From positions 1,051,883 to 1,115,882 of the forward strand of contig JAKMXF010000066.1 of NCBI GenBank assembly GCA_024704765.1: a stretch of DNA of 64,000 nt, read 5' to 3'. The position numbers and the translations under genes were made by a program. Positions 51,013 to 60,274 of the stretch are shown piece after piece. The first letter of the stretch is position 1, and the number at the start of each line of letters is the position of its first letter. A model generated the notes under the pieces. The model was not told the origin of the DNA. It saw only the letters and a program-made list of their open reading frames with translations, and did no database searches. The DNA is from Oopsacas minuta. Lineage: Eukaryota > Porifera > Hexactinellida > Lyssacinosida > Leucopsacidae.

Positions 51013-52002
51013 CTAGCATGATGATTGCTGTCCAGTTTTTCGTTTTGATGGTTCAAAAGTTATTTTATACGTCATCTCGGCTTTATCATGCAGTTCTAAT
51101 ACTGCCTGTAGGCTGATCGTTTTGTTAGATTTACTAGGCTTTTCTAGTTGATATCCTAGCATTAGTATCATGTCTAATGCGGCCCTGCTTGATCTATGTG
51201 ATCTGTATTTCAAGTTCTTGTATTCGTTCAGCGTTGATAAATTCTTTTCTTGGAATGTTTGCAAATCTGGGCTGAATTTTACTGTTGGTGGAATATCGCT
51301 TTCGCTGTGAGAACGTTTTCTCAAAATTGGACTCTCATCTTCCTCGGAAATGCTAGACATGAATGATGCATCTGGGGTCTCAGGAGAACGCAAATACTCG
51401 AATTGTTGCTCTCTGTGTATTCGAATACGGTCATGTTGATCTGCATTGTTTTTTAAGGCCATGTTAAATAATTCTTGATAATAACCTTCGTTACAAATTG
51501 GGACGAATGTGAATCCATGAATTCCAAGTGTTGCTAGCACCAAGTTATGGGAAACTCTGATTCTTATTGTTCTAAGTTTATCGAAGCGAGCGAGCACTTC
51601 AATTTCATTTTCGATTAATTCACTGGATATCTCGATTGCGCTGTTTAGTCTAGTTGCGATTAAACGAACCAATTCGAATGGTTGGAAAAGTGAAACTCCG
51701 GTCAGGGGCCAAGATTGATAGTCAGCGATTTTTAAGTCAATACTAAGATCTGAATTTCGTTTTGCCGTTAAACTGTGGCTATTTGAATTGATAATTTTTG
51801 CGAAAGTTTGATATGCATTTACTATCTTAGCGCTTTTGATATTCCCAAAAATGCGATATGAAGCGATGAGTTTTTCAATGGAAATGTCAGTAATTTTAAA
51901 ACTATTACTTTCCAATAAGTCTGAATACATTAAATTCAAACTCATTGGATCTTCTATTAGTTTTGAGTATTTGTAAGTTGTTCCTTGAAGAGTGGTGTCC
52001 AT
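51013..52002 (-). CDS. Orphan protein, unrecognised (only minus-strand gene)
   Basis: A single open frame of 329 aa beginning MDTTLQGTTYKYSKLIEDP. I do not recognise a family. It has no signal peptide or membrane helix. The first half (about 1-185) is mixed alpha/beta in character, with conserved-looking FELVRLIATRLNSAIEISSE and VLATLGIHGFTFVPICNEGY. The middle (about 205-245) is polar and serine-rich with candidate phosphosites (RSPETPD, ILRKRSHSESD). The last 60 residues are basic and end KRKTGQQSSC. Length, composition and a lack of internal stops over nearly 1 kb support a real protein. It is the only gene on this strand and converges with U2SURP. Upstream introns cannot be excluded. Confidence 0.65.
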   Translation of the reverse strand: MDTTLQGTTYKYSKLIEDPMSLNLMYSDLLESNSFKITDISIEKLIASYRIFGNIKSAKIVNAYQTFAKIINSNSHSLTAKRNSDLSIDLKIADYQSWPLTGVSLFQPFELVRLIATRLNSAIEISSELIENEIEVLARFDKLRTIRIRVSHNLVLATLGIHGFTFVPICNEGYYQELFNMALKNNADQHDRIRIHREQQFEYLRSPETPDASFMSSISEEDESPILRKRSHSESDIPPTVKFSPDLQTFQEKNLSTLNEYKNLKYRSHRSSRAALDMILMLGYQLEKPSKSNKTISLQAVLELHDKAEMTYKITFEPSKRKTGQQSSC

Positions 52003-52349
52003 TTCAAAAAATATGTTTTCTATTGTTTTAATTTTCCAAATATTTTGGCTTTTATAGGTGTAGTTACAACATTATTGCAATTCGATAGGAGATATCACAT
52101 CCTAGAAGTTCAAATTAATCATGGCCCAATAGCTTCCTTATCATCTTACAAATTGCAAGTTCCATATGCCCCGATGGGTGTCAGACGACTTTAGTGGAAA
52201 GATTTAATAAATGATTTTACAATTACCTCATATTATCTCAAATATTTTATTGGAATATTTCCCTATAATACAAAGATTGTGAACTTAGTAATTAGTTTTC
52301 AAAAATAGCGTAGAACCGGTGTGGTAGTGTCATGTGTCCTCCCTAAATT

Positions 52350-52590
52350 CTGTCCCCCCGGACTAGTGGTACTAGGGCCAAATGTCCCCCGGACTAGTGA
52401 CACTAGGGCAAGGAGTCCCGCCGACGAATGGCACTAGTGTGGAGTGTCCCCCCGGACCTCTGGCACTAGGGTAAGTAGTCCCCACTTTGGGTCAGATGTC
52501 CCCCGGACTACTGACCCTAGTGCCAGAGGTCCGGGGGACATATCACCCTAGTGCCACAAGTCCGGGGGGACAGCTCACCCGGAGGACCAC
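52350..52590. repeat. GC-rich tandem repeat folding into a palindrome
   Basis: Units of about 31 bases beginning TGTCCCCCGGACTAGTG and containing GGCACTAGGG recur in the left half (about 52351, 52384, 52415, 52446, 52497). The right half (52517-52572) carries the same unit in reverse complement (CTAGTGCCAGAGGTCCGGGG, CTAGTGCCACAAGTCCGGGG). TGTCCCCCCGGACCTCTGG at 52445 pairs with CCACAAGTCCGGGGGGACA at 52554, so the block can form a long GC-rich hairpin. Confidence 0.8.
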
Positions 52591-53838
52591 TGCCCCTCTG
52601 ACACCGGGTGTATATTAGCGACATTAGCGATACACATTCCAATTTTGTAATTATTCCAATATATGTATTGCTAGATTACGAGGTATTCGTGCTATTTAAT
52701 TTAAATATCAAGTTTTTTACTTCACTATACATAGGAAGTAGTGTGACGTAGTATGCCCTCTGTCCTGCCATGAATGTATTTAGTACGTACTACATATGTA
52801 TCTCTACAGATCATTATCTAGGCATTCAATTCCGAAATCTATAAGGTATAATTGAGTTGATTGGTGAATGCATTATTTCTGATTCACAATAATTATGATA
52901 GTAATAAACCCTAGAATAACAGATTCAAGTTCATTTATTTGATATAAGAATGTATTTAAAAAACCTGAGTGAGTATTACCTTTTCAATCTTCTCTTAATA
53001 AAAAGCATATGCTTATATATATATATATATTAATTATGCTAAGGCCTAAACCTAATGATTGTCTGATAATATTCTTGAGCTCACTATTCCCTTAAATGGT
53101 AAAAATCACAGTTATTTTCTACAAAATGATCACAGGAATGTTACGACAATTACCTTGTGAATTTGATATTAGTTTTCTGAATTGTATTTACTCCCTAAAG
53201 GGTAACTAATTAGCAAAAACAATACTTCCTTTGCCCTGCAGGATATTAGTATAAGTTCAGTGTATAGTACACATCAAGTTCAATTTGCTGATGGAATATT
53301 GTACTTATAAGGTATAATGGAGGAATGATCTATGCAATATTTGATGGTGTCCCCCATTGAATTATTGGAATGATACATATTGAAAGTGACAAGGCTAACC
53401 TAGTTAATTCGGGATGTAATCAGGAATTGATATTTCTTATTTGTTATGGTTAAAGATAAACTTGCCTTGCTGGATTTCTCCTTAATATTGTACAGCTAAA
53501 CAAGAATTAATTGATTGTGTAGTTTATTGATCATTTCTTAACCAATTGTCAGACAATATAAATAATAATACCATTGTTTTGACAAAAATGGTCCCCCCTA
53601 CTTTTCTATGTAATTGTTAGTTTAGAGAAGAAGGATATGTCTATTACATTACCAAGAAGTTGGAGCATATTTCCTAAATTTGCCAAAATGCAAACTTCTG
53701 ATGGAATTATGTGATTTTATTGTGTATCTTATTAGCTGTGTATGTTAGTATTTCTTCTCTCATTTCTTGTGTTTTAAGCTTTAGTTTCATTATTTACTCT
53801 TTCTTTATTAAATACTCTGTTTATCATAAACAAATATG

Positions 53839-53953
53839 TACAGTCAACTCTCGTTATTTCAGAGCTCAAGTGACTGCGATAATTACTTTGATATAAGCGG
53901 AGTTCGATATTACCGATGAGATATGTTACTTTGACGTGTTGAGGCCATGTTTA
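53839..53953. mobile_element. MITE, family R1 (truncated), upstream of WDR11
   Basis: Starts TACAGTCAACTCTCGTTATT and contains GATTATTACC-like and TTACTTTGACGTGTTGAG segments of R1 in reverse orientation. It is cut off at the start of the next copy. Confidence 0.6.
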
Positions 53954-54145
53954 TTCAGTCAACTCCTGTCATATCAAACACGTATGTATTATAATATTCG
54001 CTTATATCTAAGTCCGAAATTGTGTAATTATCGTCCCAAACCGTCAAATTTACATATTTTTCATCGGTTATATCGAATTATTGCTGTCCCTTGAGTTTCG
54101 ATACAGCGGTGCTTCGATTATTCGATATAGCGGGAGTAGACTGTT
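53954..54145. mobile_element. MITE, family R1, directly upstream of WDR11
   Basis: Left end TTCAGTCAACTCCTGTCATA, core ATCGTCCCAAACCGTCAAAT, right end ATAGCGGGAGTAGACTGTT. The end lies 28 bases before the WDR11 ATG, so the element is part of its 5' region. Confidence 0.7.
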
Positions 54146-54173
54146 TATTTATTAACATTAGTTATATGCAGTA

Positions 54174-57100
54174 ATGAGCTTCAATCATATACAGACACGC
54201 TATATTCATGGAGCTTTAACAAATGCCAACCAGTTTGCAAGTGATTTGAGTTGGTTAGGGCTGTTAGCTTTTGGCAGTCGCAACCTTATCGTGGTAGTAC
54301 ACGCTAACACAGGGCAACTTATACAAACATTAAGTTCGCATCATGCTCCAGTAATACTTGTAAAATGGTGGCATGAAGTACAACCTTACTCTGCTAATGT
54401 ACCTTACTCTCTCAAGCTTGCTTCTGCAGACTCAACAGGCATGATATATGTATGGGATGTTAAAGATGCGCAGGTAATATGCAAGCATATATATATATTT
54501 GCATTAATGCCTTATTTGACCAATTCTCCAATAGGCTCTCACTTATTTTCAAGTATCTTCTAACCCCAAGCAGCCATTGGTTCATATTGAATGGATGAAT
54601 CAGCATGAAGGCTGTCGGGACTCATTAGCAGTGCTGACGTCATCTGGCATCCTTGCTGTATGGAATTCAGGTACAGGCAGTTGTATATGGAGGAGGAATG
54701 TAATAGATTCTGCTGTTTCATTGGAAATTGATCCATTTGATTACACACGAATGTTGGTATGTACTTTCTGAAGAAAATTATATAATTTTAATACAGTCAA
54801 CTCCTGGCCTTAATTGTACGAATATGGTTCCAAACCGTCAAAGTAACATGCCTACATTTTATCGCTTACATAAAAGTAATTATCGCGGTTCCTTAAGCTT
54901 CGATATTACGGGAGTTGACTGTATACATATGCTACTTTGACGGTTTCTGACCATATTATACAATATCAGACTTCGATATATCCGTGTTTGGTATGACAGA
55001 AGTTGCCTGTACCTAATTTATAATATAATCGCTCGATAGATTCTAGGTAATGACCATCTGTTGTTAATAAACGACTCTACTCCATACAAACAGCCTCAAT
55101 CCCTGAAGCAACTATATCTGAGATTCCTACAACAATCTTACCCATCTCACAACAAACAGAGTATTGACATTCATATTTCCACTGAGAAACCTCCAAAGAA
55201 TGAGATTAACACTCCACACCAGAATTTGCTTGCTGTACACTTTTCAAAATTCCATCGTAATGTAATACTGCTACTCTATAGATTTAGTATTGTATTTCTA
55301 CATCTCACTGGGAGGCAAGCACTGTCACAGATTACATTGGATAAAGGTACTTCTCCATTCTTGAAGGTGAGATTTGTTGTATTTTCTACAATATTTTGAG
55401 CTTATTAATCGTTCAATTTGCTAGATTGTAACATGCAGACAGAGAGATGCAGTTTACGGACTGCATGAAAATAGTTCACTTTCATTTCGCCTCCAGCAAT
55501 CATACAAGAATTCTCGTTTCAATTCAGAAACAGACAATACTGTTGAGAACCATTCGAATGAGTTATTAGTTGCAAGTCCTAATATCAGAACAAATAGATC
55601 ATTATCTACACATTCTATTGATGAACGTAGTACAAATAATTCTGTATACTCCTTATCTTCAGAATTCTACTACGAGTTGAAATGCCAGGCTGACGTCATG
55701 AGGGAAGTTACACGAAATGCTAGACATGTAAGTTTGTAAGTAGCATACCAGTGTTGTCAGATCAAAGTTTATGCCGCAAACTTGAAAGTTCATGCTATAG
55801 TCTTGCCAAACGAAAGGTTCATGTCCAAAGTCATATTAAAGTCAAAACTTTGTTCACTATATGGCAACACTGCAATACGTATCGAAAATTTGCATTTTGT
55901 TGTGTTAGGTCCAGCTAAATTTATGCTTGTCAACTGAATCAAGAATGGTAATACTGTATCCAGAAGGGAAGATACAAGTGTGGGAGCTTACACCCAAGAG
56001 TTTAGGTATAGCTGGTAGCTCTACTCTAGCAATACATCAGTCTATAGGACCTAATCCAGCAGATATAACACAAGCACCTAAGATTACACAAGTGAATTCA
56101 CTCAGTAGTTATATAGCTAGCGAAGCAGAGCTCCTTACTAATGATATGTATCGTGACAGATGTCATATTGTTACATTCAGATTCTCTATTGGTAAGCAGT
56201 TACAAATACAGAAACATTCCACTGTATTTTAAATTTGCAGAATGCAAATGTTATGTTTTGTCTATTTACATCTCTATTCTATATGATGTAGTAAGCTACT
56301 ATGAGGGATTATTCCACAATCCAACCTGTATTCGTATGGGACCAGCCATGACCACAAAGAACAAATCAGTCTATAAACCTCTCCTAGCAGTAGGCAGCCA
56401 TCAGGGTCGTGTACAGATATTCAACTTATACTACCATACACCTATACGTACATTCTCAGTAATAAATTGTCCAGTGATTGGAATACAATGGACTAGCATG
56501 TATAGTATGTTAGTATACGGACATACAGAGCCTGCATTAACTGGTCAAGTAAGGTAATTCTCCTATGTATTGATTTGTATTGTATACATTATCCTCAGGT
56601 TTAGAACCGCTCTTATATGCAATATTTTGTTAGAAACGAGATCAGCTATCTTGACCTCAATTCTGGAGAGTCTGTTACATTACGTAAGGGCCATCTCTCT
56701 GAACCTGACTGTCCAATAGAAAGCATAAAGGTATCCAGCTTAAAACAGTATTTCTTAGTTGTATTCAGAGATAAACCGCTAGAATATTGGGATCTATTCA
56801 CACTCACCCCTATACGAATTCTATCAGCACCAAATCCTATTACTACAGCTGTAGAATGGGCTCCTGCTAATATTTCTAGTAAAATGCGAGCTCAGCACAC
56901 ACAGAAGAAACCTGGACAAGGTGAAACGTATTTCCAAGAAGTGTATTTGATGTCTGATATTGATGGAATACTCTATCAGGTTATTTTACTGCCAATAAAA
57001 TCTAAATACAACCTGTGCCGACAGCGTAAAATATTTTGAAAAATGCCACTATAAATTGGAGGCACTATACATTTTAAATTTAACCCCAACACACATAGTG

Positions 57101-60044
57101 TCTCAAATTAATAGTGCCACTTCGCTTAAAATGTTATGCTGTCGACACAGATTGTAATTTTAGATTTTGACATGCTCTATCAATAGATTGTTGCTGAAGG
57201 CACTACTCTACGAGAAGCGAGTAGATTTAGTCCTGAGACAGCTATGGGTGTAGTAACCAGTATATCTTGGAAAGGAGATTTGATTGTGATTGGTGATAGT
57301 GATGGGAACCTTTCTCTCTGGGATACAAAGACTAAAAAATATAAGGTAGAACGTTTTGGGGGCCAAAATTCAATATTTTTGAATTTGGGGTCTTTGAGTT
57401 ACTTCACATAATTTAAAGGGTGATGCAAATATACAGTGAAACCTCCACATCGGGGCTTGTGGAAACGGAGTGACAAAATAAAGCGATTTCCTAATCTCGT
57501 GCAACCGGGTAGCCCCGTATGTTGAGGTTACACTGTATATTCATACATTGACTGTTCGTTAGATGTTGCAAACAGCTCGTGGCGGAATCAAACAATTACG
57601 TATTGGACCTGGGAAGGGTAATTTCAAACTATTCATTCTCTCTCACAACTGGGTTGAAGTTAAAGACATAGCAAATAACTCTGAGCTGTGCGGACAGTTA
57701 AAACAGTCATTCGATGCATGTGAATGGGTTAATCCTGATAAATTGTGTATGTTGAATGTGAGTGAAGGCTGGATTCGTATTTCAAATTTAGCATTTCTAC
57801 AGGAAAATGATCCATCAAAGAAGGACCAATTGACCACGCCGATTTTCTGTCCACACTTAATGCGCCAGGCAAAACCAGCTTTCCTACTTAGAACATTATT
57901 ACAACATCATCCATGGTTAGAACGCTATGATGCAACATCGTTTGAAGATGTTGGTATCACTAGTTTATCTGTGAAACGTGAAGTTCTTGCTTCCCTGTTG
58001 TTAATCCCTGATTTGTATATTTCTATGCTGAACAATGCCAAATTAGGTGTAGCTGAGCGTTGTTGTATAAGTTCTATTTTGTATGGAGATTCTAATGAGC
58101 ATTCTTTCTGGTTACTAGCACTGCATTATTTGAGGGAATTCTCCAAACAGAAGAAAAGTAGTTTCAATGGAGATGGTTTGTTAATAATCCATTATTTCTT
58201 ACAGTAATACCAACCACTTTTACAAATTTTCGGCATTTTTTCAATATTTTGCCGGTATTTCACGTTGTTTCCCCCTTTGTACACCAAAAAATCCAGAAAT
58301 TTAGTAGAACAATTGAACATTTTCCGGAATTTCAAAATATCCCTTAAATAGGAAGTGAAATTCTCGGAGAGTTGGCAATTATTAAATTTTACCCTCTTCC
58401 ATCCTCATTTTCAAAAGATCTATTTTACTCTTCTTCACATCTTTAAGATCAAACAGATTCAGAACTTGGCTTAAAACCTATCAAACCTAGACAACTAGGA
58501 TCTGACTTATTCGTACCAGAAAGAAATGCATTAGAAAGAATTACATCTTCCAGGGAATGCCTTTTCAATCCAGACAACAAGTCTGATACAACCGAAACGA
58601 ACTACAACACAGTCTTCCTTGGTAATACACAATCAATTAAAATTAATCGCCAAATCTATATAATGATCACATTAGTATACACAATACACTAAATATTCAA
58701 TAATAGATGCGAAAACTAATAACAAAGTCAACGCAACCAGAATTAACATTTACCTCTGAAAAAAAATATATTAATTAGACAATATACTTGAAATACGTTA
58801 AGCTGCAGTAATAATTAGAAATCTAAGTTAATATTGCCAAATATAGTGAATTTATGGAAAACTGTAATATCTTTAGATTTACCAAAACTTGAGCTTTCGC
58901 ATGATCTACTTTGCGATCGTTCTAGCTATCAGCTGTTAGCCTTAAAATGGCAAGATATCCTAGAAGCTAACAGACGTACACCGTTACAGACACGAGAATG
59001 CGCAGGTCAGCTGATTCAGATAAATGAAGCTGATAGAGCAGTGCAATTACTATTAGAAACAGATTCTAATGATCCTAATTATCATGTGGATAGTCTTAGA
59101 GCTTGTTTGGTCGCGACTATTCGTTCTAGTGGAGCTTCTCAGAGTACTATAAAACTTGTAGCGACTAGTTTGATAGCTAACGGGCATTTGGAAAAAGGTG
59201 TTGAATTGTTATGTCTAATTGATAAAGGGCTAGATGCTTGCAGGTGAATATGAATTCAATAAAAATGAGATATTTCCAAAGTCAGATTGACTATACAACT
59301 TTTAAAGGATCTTCCCCCTCGAATATTATACAATATAACATCCACAAACGGGTACCAGGAACGCCTAATAATGCTACCCAGTTTCTGCCAAATTCCCCAG
59401 GTTCCTTTTCATGGAATTCGATCATATATTTTTCGCTCCGTTCTAGAAGTTCCTAGTTTATATAGAGCCCCTTTGTGGAAGTTACTGTATACAAATTTAT
59501 CTAATGTAAAATATAAACTTTCCCCAACTTAAAATACTCGTTACATCATATAACCAATACAAATCCTATTAGATACCTTCAGACATACAGAAAATGGTAT
59601 GAAGCAGCACATCTAGCTAAATCAATACTAAATGCTAATGAGTGTCATGAAGTATTCATGCGGTGGGGTGATCACCTCACAAGCCCTATGGCTAACAGGC
59701 AACAAGGCATTCTAGTGTATTTATCTATATTTGAGTTCCAGCGTGTGTTAGAAATGCTCTATGCAATGCGGTACTTTGAGAGAGCAGCTCTGTTGGTGGA
59801 AGCTTGTTTAGAGTTTAATGTATTGGATTTGGCTATACCAGAAGTACAGTCTATTTGTGAAGCTATTTTCCTGGAATATGCTAGGGTCTTGTTCAGCTTA
59901 GAATATATTATAGCTGCGGAATATTACTCCAACAAATCTGGAGAAAACGGTAGAAAATTACTGAGTGAGTTCCGATCAAAACAAGAAGAATTAGATGATA
60001 CAATTGTGGATACTAATACGGATGAGTCTAAATTCCAGATATAA
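54174..60044 (+). CDS. WDR11: WD repeat-containing protein 11
   Basis: Scaffold of the WDR11-FAM91A1 complex that captures TBC1D23-tethered endosome-derived vesicles at the Golgi; also linked to ciliary Hedgehog signalling in vertebrates. Twelve exons give 1284 aa (human 1224): 54174-54473, 54535-54760, 55047-55366, 55425-55727, 55909-56191, 56292-56553, 56634-56979, 57187-57345, 57563-58175, 58448-58621, 58847-59243, 59573-60044. Matches: SLKLASADSTGMIYVWD, IRMGPAMTTKNKSVYKPLLA, SLKQYFLVVFRDKPLEYWDL, WKGDLIVIGDSDGNLSLWD, ADRAVQLLLETDSND, SGASQSTIKLVATSLIANG, LLCLIDKGLDACRYLQTY and MRYFERAALLVEACLEF. Exon 2 uses the donor at 54761, not the GT four bases earlier, to keep frame. The exon 9/10 junction is less certain. 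Introns hold R1, R2, R4, R6 and R7 elements. Confidence 0.93.
54792..55011. mobile_element. Composite R1 elements in WDR11 intron 2
   Basis: A full copy from TACAGTCAACTCCTGGCCTT to TTACGGGAGTTGACTGTA (54792-54923) is followed at once by a second partial copy in which the core runs in reverse (CTACTTTGACGGTTTCTGAC) and which ends CAGAAGTTGCCTGTA (55011). Confidence 0.7.
55749..55872. mobile_element. MITE, family R6 (hAT-like ends) in WDR11 intron 4
   Basis: 124 bases with ends CAGTGTTGTCA and TGGCAACACTG, 10 of 11 bases inverted. These ends are typical of hAT elements. Interior contains opposed AAGTTCATG-type motifs. No clean 8-bp target duplication is seen. Confidence 0.6.
57007..57156. mobile_element. 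MITE, family R7 in WDR11 intron 7
   Basis: Left end TACAACCTGTGCCGACAGCG, right end CTGTCGACACAGATTGTA; roughly 19 of 23 terminal bases are inverted repeats. The interior holds CTCAAATTAATAGTG, shared with the copy at about 60146. Confidence 0.7.
57432..57538. mobile_element. MITE, family R2 in WDR11 intron 8
   Basis: Left end TACAGTGAAACCTCCACATC, right end CCCGTATGTTGAGGTTACAC followed by TGTA. About half of the 217-base intron. Confidence 0.75.
58225..58375. repeat. Interspersed repeat, family R4, in WDR11 intron 9
   Basis: Contains GTTTCCCCCTTTGTACACCA then AAAAAATCCAGAAATTTAGT, collinear with the R4 copies at 31355 and 45528. Confidence 0.5.
59329..59491. mobile_element. MITE, family R2 in WDR11 intron 11
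   Basis: 163 bases, left end TACAATATAACATCCACAAA, right end CCTTTGTGGAAGTTACTGTA, diverged inverted ends of the R2 type. Confidence 0.65.
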
Positions 60045-60145
60045 TTTATAATATGTATATTACTTGGGTATAATCATATTTATTTGGTAATTGTTGTCAA
60101 AATCATAGTGCTATAATTGAATATACTAATTTCCTCGCTCTACTC

Positions 60146-60245
60146 TGTAAATCCCTTAAAATGGCAATATTCATTTGAAGCACTTAATGCCTCAAATTAA
60201 TAGTGTAAATTTAATGAAAATGCTAAGCTGTCCTCACAGATTGTA
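60146..60245. mobile_element. R7 fragment upstream of the tetraspanin-like gene
   Basis: Right half of an R7 element: CTCAAATTAATAGTG, then AGCTGTCCTCACAGATTGTA. The left terminus is not recognisable. It ends 29 bases before the next ATG. Confidence 0.55.
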
Positions 60246-60274
60246 ATTTTGATATTAACCGAATTAGCGTTATA

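Larger units (their letters stand above)
52003..54173. other. Repeat-bearing intergenic region
   Basis: About 2.2 kb between the start of the minus-strand orphan and WDR11. It contains the GC-rich palindromic repeat block (52350-52590), an (AT)n tract at about 53016-53031 and two adjacent R1 copies (53839-54145). No exon recognised with confidence. A short plus-strand frame ending at 52193 is discussed among the rejected items. Confidence 0.5.

Noticed and set aside
52041-52193. Short plus-strand frame ending VPYAPMGVRRL
   Set aside because: An acceptor-like TTTTATAG precedes it and it looks protein-like, but no partner exons or family could be recognised and it overlaps the 5' region of the minus-strand orphan.
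52350-52590. CRISPR-like spaced repeats
   Set aside because: Units of about 31 bases recur, but they are contiguous, partly inverted and without unique spacers, in a eukaryotic genome.
54728-54940. Open frame across WDR11 intron 2 and apparent 4-base frameshift
   Set aside because: At first LSEENYIILI looked like a continuation of WDR11 with a frameshift. Using the donor at 54761 joins exon 3 in frame with correct homology, and the rest of this frame is R1 element sequence.
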